64,000 nucleotides of DNA from Haliclystus octoradiatus (Eukaryota; Cnidaria; Staurozoa; Stauromedusae; Haliclystidae): positions 7,156,309 to 7,220,308 of the forward strand of contig OU744446.1 in assembly GCA_916610825.1 (NCBI GenBank). Direction: 5' to 3'. Positions 60,001 to 64,000 of the stretch are shown piece after piece (the first letter of the stretch is position 1; each line of letters begins with the position of its first letter). A program made the translations under genes and the position numbers. The notes beneath the pieces are model-generated. The model worked only from the letters and a program-made list of their open reading frames with translations, ran no database searches and was not told the DNA's origin.

Positions 60001-60426
60001 CTAACTGTATGTTATGTAGCACAACAACAACATCAAATCAATTAACCTCGATCTCACACAATCATGTCTCCCCTGAACAGTATTTGAGGAGGAACAAGTT
60101 ATTAAGCACAACTTCATTTTGTATCCAAACATTTTATGATACCTCTATTTGAAATTTGGGATTAAAAAACGGCATTTAACTCCAAAACTGACTCTTCTTT
60201 ATCGGGTTAATCCGGGGATGCATCCTCCGAAATAAAAATCTTTTTTCAAGAACTGATCTCTATCGGAAAGTCTAAGCGAAAAATTTTCGGACGGAAGGAG
60301 TCAACAAAGAGGATTGAATTTATGAGTAAAAGCCTTTTTATCGTATGATTTCCCATCTCACCTATGTTTGCATCATCAATATATTCAAGAAAGGAAACAC
60401 ATCGTCCATATTAAAAGTAAAATGAT

Positions 60427-60499
60427 TGCCCAGTGTGAGGATTGAACTCACGACCTTCAGATTATGAGACTGACGCGCTACCTACTGCGCTAACCAGGC
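60427..60499 (-). tRNA. Elongator tRNA-Met (CAT)
   Basis: 73 nt on the minus strand: acceptor GCCTGGT with ACTGGGC, D-arm GCGCAGTAGGTAGCGC, anticodon loop CTCATAA, T-arm GTGAG/CTCAC around TTCAATC. Confidence 0.96.
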
Positions 60500-60660
60500 T
60501 ATATTGACCGACTATCGTACCCAATATGTAACAGCATGGTGTAATACACATCTGATCAGGAGATTCGAAAAATGAATCGATTGTAGATGGCATTACAAGT
60601 GCTCATGTCCATCCTACGTCGACTGCCAGTCACATGCTTGTCTTTGATATGTCTATTAGG

Positions 60661-61108
60661 CAGAGGTGTCCAGGAGCCGGAGTCAAACTCCGACTGCGGC
60701 AGGAGTATCTGAATTCCAACAGGAGCCGGACTGGAGTAAATTTTTCCAAGACAGGAGCAGAAATCAGAGCCAGAGTCTAAATTGCACTCCTGGTAATTTC
60801 TTTATGAACAATGCAAAGTTGAAAATTGTCTGGATATTTCTACATTGGTTGGATTAGCTGCGTATTTCAGTTGATGTTAGTTTATTTTGTACTTTTCTAT
60901 GTTTGCTTGATGTTCGGTGGATAAATTGTTTTTCGGTTTTCAGACGTTTTACAGGAGTTTGTCTGAAATGTTTTGGAGCCGGAGTGAGAGTAGGAGTCTA
61001 TTTTTCTTACATTATCGGAGCTGGACTCGGAGTCAGACACTTCTGTAAGGAATTTTTTGTGGATTCGGAGTCTCAACATTCTGACTCCGTACACCTCTGA
61101 TTAAGCTG
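60661..61108. mobile_element. hAT-like insertion (448 bp) in the duplicated tRNA-Met unit
   Basis: The 8-bp word CTATTAGG flanks the insert (60653-60660 and 61109-61116); the sister copy near 63078 has a single uninterrupted site. The left end begins CAGAGGTGTCC, and near the right is CACCTCTG followed by nine further bases. GGAGTC/GACTCC words recur throughout. Confidence 0.85.
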
Positions 61109-61210
61109 CTATTAGGTTTTTCTAACAAAACATTCCACTATGCATATTAGCAAATAATCATAAATCTCTATATTAATAGTAGTGCCTGTTTGTAAATAAA
61201 TTATATGTAT

Positions 61211-62470
61211 ATTTGTGGTCTCTCCGCGACTTCTGTACGTCTCACTGGCGAAATATAATCCATTATCATGAAATCATACAAACATTTGTGTCGAGATAAC
61301 CATGTACAGTAGCAAATTGTTTGAATGAGCATTATGATATTCTGGCGTTGTTTTAAAATAATAAACTTTCCTTGATGGTTTATTTGATATCATTGTATTA
61401 ACTAATTTAGAGATTCCAAAAATTTCATTGGTTGATAAGTTAACGGGTAAATAAATCGAAGGAGAATTGAAATCTCCAGCAGGAAAACGTTTTGTTATGA
61501 ATAAAGCTGCGAGAAAAAAAATTGGTACAAAATAACAACACAACTAAGTTTGCACACAACGTTTCGACTGATTAACTTCAGCCATTCTCAAGTGAATGTT
61601 TCTTATTAATGATTAAGCTATATATATACATAAAAATCATTTGCCCTTTGTGGGTAACGCTACATCATGAAGAATATTTACAATATGATAAATTGTCAAC
61701 AAAATTATTTAAGAAAATAAAAATATACCATTTTATAGCATTCATTTTCAGGTTACGATACAAAAATAACAGTAACATACAGCCCGGGGCGATTTCAATA
61801 ATTTTTGGTGAAGTGGGTAATTTTCAGAGATCGGGAGGATGGCTAAGACATGCTATAGGACAGATAATTCCATACACCAATGACATATCTGGATTTGATT
61901 GAAGAATCAATGTCTCAAAAGGGATACCTCCTTGTGTTTCCAGCTAATGACAGATCACATAGTATCAACTAAATTGATAATAATCTTAAAGATCAGGGTA
62001 AAACTAATGGGGCTGGGGTTGAAATTCATCCTAGAGGATTCTTAGCCCTGTCTTCAAGGAAACAATTTTGTCTGTCAGAAAATGTTTGGAATTTCAAGCA
62101 GTTTTCAAATATTTCTGTAACTATTTCCCCCTCTTCAGGGGAACTAGCGCCTTTAATGGGGAAATCCCGCTGTCACCATGCTAAAGAGCATGCAAAGGTC
62201 AAGCTCTAACGGACAATATTCGAGTGATACAAAATAAGTTTGTTTAGACGATATGTTCATGTTTTAGGCTTCTTAAACTCAATGACTTACATTTTATGTG
62301 TGCTAAGAGCGTAACAATTGTTTAATTATTTTTGCTAATTAGTAATTTGAAAGTTTTATCACACAAGGTCCAGTACTGGACCTACACTAGTTGCTAGTAA
62401 CTTGATACTACGATAAACGACTTCTCTCTAATGTATCATGAATGGACTGACTAATAACGCGCACAAACTG
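61211..62470. other. Spacer between the two elongator tRNA-Met units
   Basis: Frames at 61274-61543 (-) and 61609-61902 (+) are unassigned. ACAACGTTTCGACTGATTAAC at 61556-61576 resembles Penelope-like terminal sequence. Confidence 0.35.
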
Positions 62471-62474
62471 ATCT

Positions 62475-63160
62475 TTGTGTAGCACAACAACAACATCAAT
62501 TAGCCTCAATCTCACACTTTCGTGTCTACCCTGAACAGTTTTTGAGGAGGAACAAGTTATGAAGCACAAATTCATTTTGTATCCAAACATTTTATGATGT
62601 CAATATTTGGAATTTGGGATCCAAAAATGGCATTTGATTCCAATACTGGCTCTTCTTCATCAGGTCAATCCGGGGATGCAGGATCCCCTGAAATGGAAAC
62701 CTTTTCGGACAGCAGGAGCCAACAAAGAGGATTGAAGTTATGAGTAAAAGCCTGTTTATCGTACGATTTCCTATCTCACCTATGTTTGCATCATCAATAT
62801 ATTCAATAAAGGAAACATATCATCCAAGTTAAAAAAATAAATAAATTGCTTGCCCAGTGTGAGGATTGAACTCACGACCTTCAGATTATGAGACTGACGC
62901 GCTACCTACTGCGCTAACCAGGCTATATCTACCAATTATCGTACCCAAAATGCAACAGCAGAGTGTAAAACACACCTGATCATGAGATTCAATAACAAAA
63001 TCGACTGTAGATGGCATTACAAGTGCTCATGTCAATGGTATGTCGACTAGCAGGCACATGCTTGTCTTTGATATGTCTATAAAGTTTCTGTAACAAAATA
63101 TTCTATTATGCATATAAGCAAGATAATGATAAATATGCAATATTAACATAGAAACTATTT
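62475..63160. repeat. Elongator tRNA-Met tandem duplication, copy 2 (empty site)
   Basis: Collinear with 60010-61210 minus the 448-bp insertion. Confidence 0.92.
62851..62923 (-). tRNA. Elongator tRNA-Met (CAT)
   Basis: 73 nt on the minus strand, identical to the copy at 60427-60499. Confidence 0.96.
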
Positions 63161-63724
63161 TGCTACGAATAATTCTTGCAATCTGCTTGGTTAACGCCTA
63201 TGAAGCTATCTCACAACATCAAAGCGGTAAGTAAAAGCAAGCCAGGACAAAAACCTCTGAAACCATATTTTCAAAATGGCTGACCGCAGCTTTGAAAATT
63301 GAAATTCAACGTGTCAAACAACTCTCACCTTAGCTTTCTTCTGATGGCGTCATAAATATAAGAGAATTACATAGTTGATCTCAAGGTTTATAAGATCAAC
63401 GAATGATCTTAGAAAAGCGTAACAAACAGTCACAAATCCGGGCTGGTTATGTTCTAAATCAAATAGTTCACACTTTATATGAAATATGGTCTCATAGCTT
63501 CACTCGAGACACTTCAAGAGAAAACTTGAAGGCGAAAATCACTCGCCGACTATTTGTTTAATATCTAATCTAATTATAATATCTTGATATCAGACTATAG
63601 AGTCACGCTTGATTTTTGTTTCGAATATGGTTGAAATTCGACTTCCTAATCGGCATTATGTATGAGCATTGGGAGACAAATATTTCAGTCAAATTGCACA
63701 AAGACTGTTGTTGACGACGAATGC

Positions 63725-63872
63725 AGTCCGTTGCGCCGAAAGTCGTTGCGCCGAATGGTTGTTGCGCCAAAAATCGTTGCGCCGAAAGTCCGTTTCGCCC
63801 ATAAGTGATGCGCCGAGAGGCCGTTGCACCGTTGGTCGTTGTGCCAAATCACACTGCACCAATAGTCCGTTC
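63725..63872. repeat. GCGCC-rich 15-17 bp imperfect tandem repeat
   Basis: About nine degenerate units of the type GTTGCGCCGAAAGTC. Strongly GC-rich compared with its surroundings. Open frames on both strands across it are by-products of the repeat. It may be the subterminal part of a DNA transposon cut by the window edge. Confidence 0.85.
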
Positions 63873-64000
63873 GTCTCGGTGGTTATCACGGATCGATAGA
63901 AAGAATCTTTATGATCTTTATGCAGAAATACTTGGAAGGCAGATAGCCTGGATGCAGACTAAAACGTCGTCAAGGGAAAATGTAAAGAAAGCAACGTTTT

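Larger units (their letters stand above)
60010..61210. repeat. Elongator tRNA-Met tandem duplication, copy 1
   Basis: Directly repeated at 62475-63160 (offset about 2424 bp between the tRNA genes). Shared blocks include TGTAGCACAACAACAACATC, AACATTTTATGAT and CACCTATGTTTGCATCATCA. This copy contains a 448-bp insertion after the tRNA. Confidence 0.92.

Overview
This is nuclear DNA of an AT-rich, repeat-laden animal genome, most likely a marine invertebrate. The support is spliceosomal introns with GT/AG ends, metazoan-type nuclear tRNA genes (Asn-GTT, initiator Met and elongator Met), and a full set of eukaryotic transposons (hAT, Harbinger-like, pogo-like, Penelope-like, non-LTR). The phylum cannot be fixed from the sequence; tunicate or cnidarian would both fit.

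Layout. (1) 1-17.3 kb: three paralogous four-exon genes for small secreted ML-domain proteins resembling the GM2 ganglioside activator: the last three exons of one on + (53-3150), a complete gene on - (6160-9001) and a complete gene on + (14964-17247). Intron phases are identical and the last two share an aligned TATA-like element. MITEs and a 31-bp minisatellite sit in their introns. (2) 17.7-18.9 kb: a Penelope-like fragment and a tRNA-Asn. (3) 19.6-35.4 kb: a nested inverted structure. Outer inverted arms enclose an ~11.1 kb foldback-type element (about 20830-31941), whose two ends are inverted tandem-repeat arrays with higher-order structure. Its centre carries decayed non-LTR retrotransposons, a pogo-like MITE and a 54-bp perfect-hairpin insertion. 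Between the foldback element and the right outer arm lies a hAT-like element (32405-34756) that itself contains a Harbinger-like MITE (32984-33766). (4) 38196-42865: a complete hAT transposon with an exact 8-bp target duplication and a nearly intact transposase broken by one frameshift and two stops. (5) 44.0-56.5 kb: a tRNA-Asn / initiator tRNA-Met cluster amplified through direct and inverted segmental duplication. (6) 57.8-63.9 kb: a Penelope-like GIY-YIG fragment, a tandemly duplicated elongator tRNA-Met unit with a 448-bp insertion in one copy, and a GCGCC-rich short tandem repeat.

Only the GM2A-like genes and the tRNA genes look like functioning host genes. Most of the remaining sequence is mobile-element material in several nesting layers, and some insertions can be read against empty sites preserved in paralogous copies within the window.
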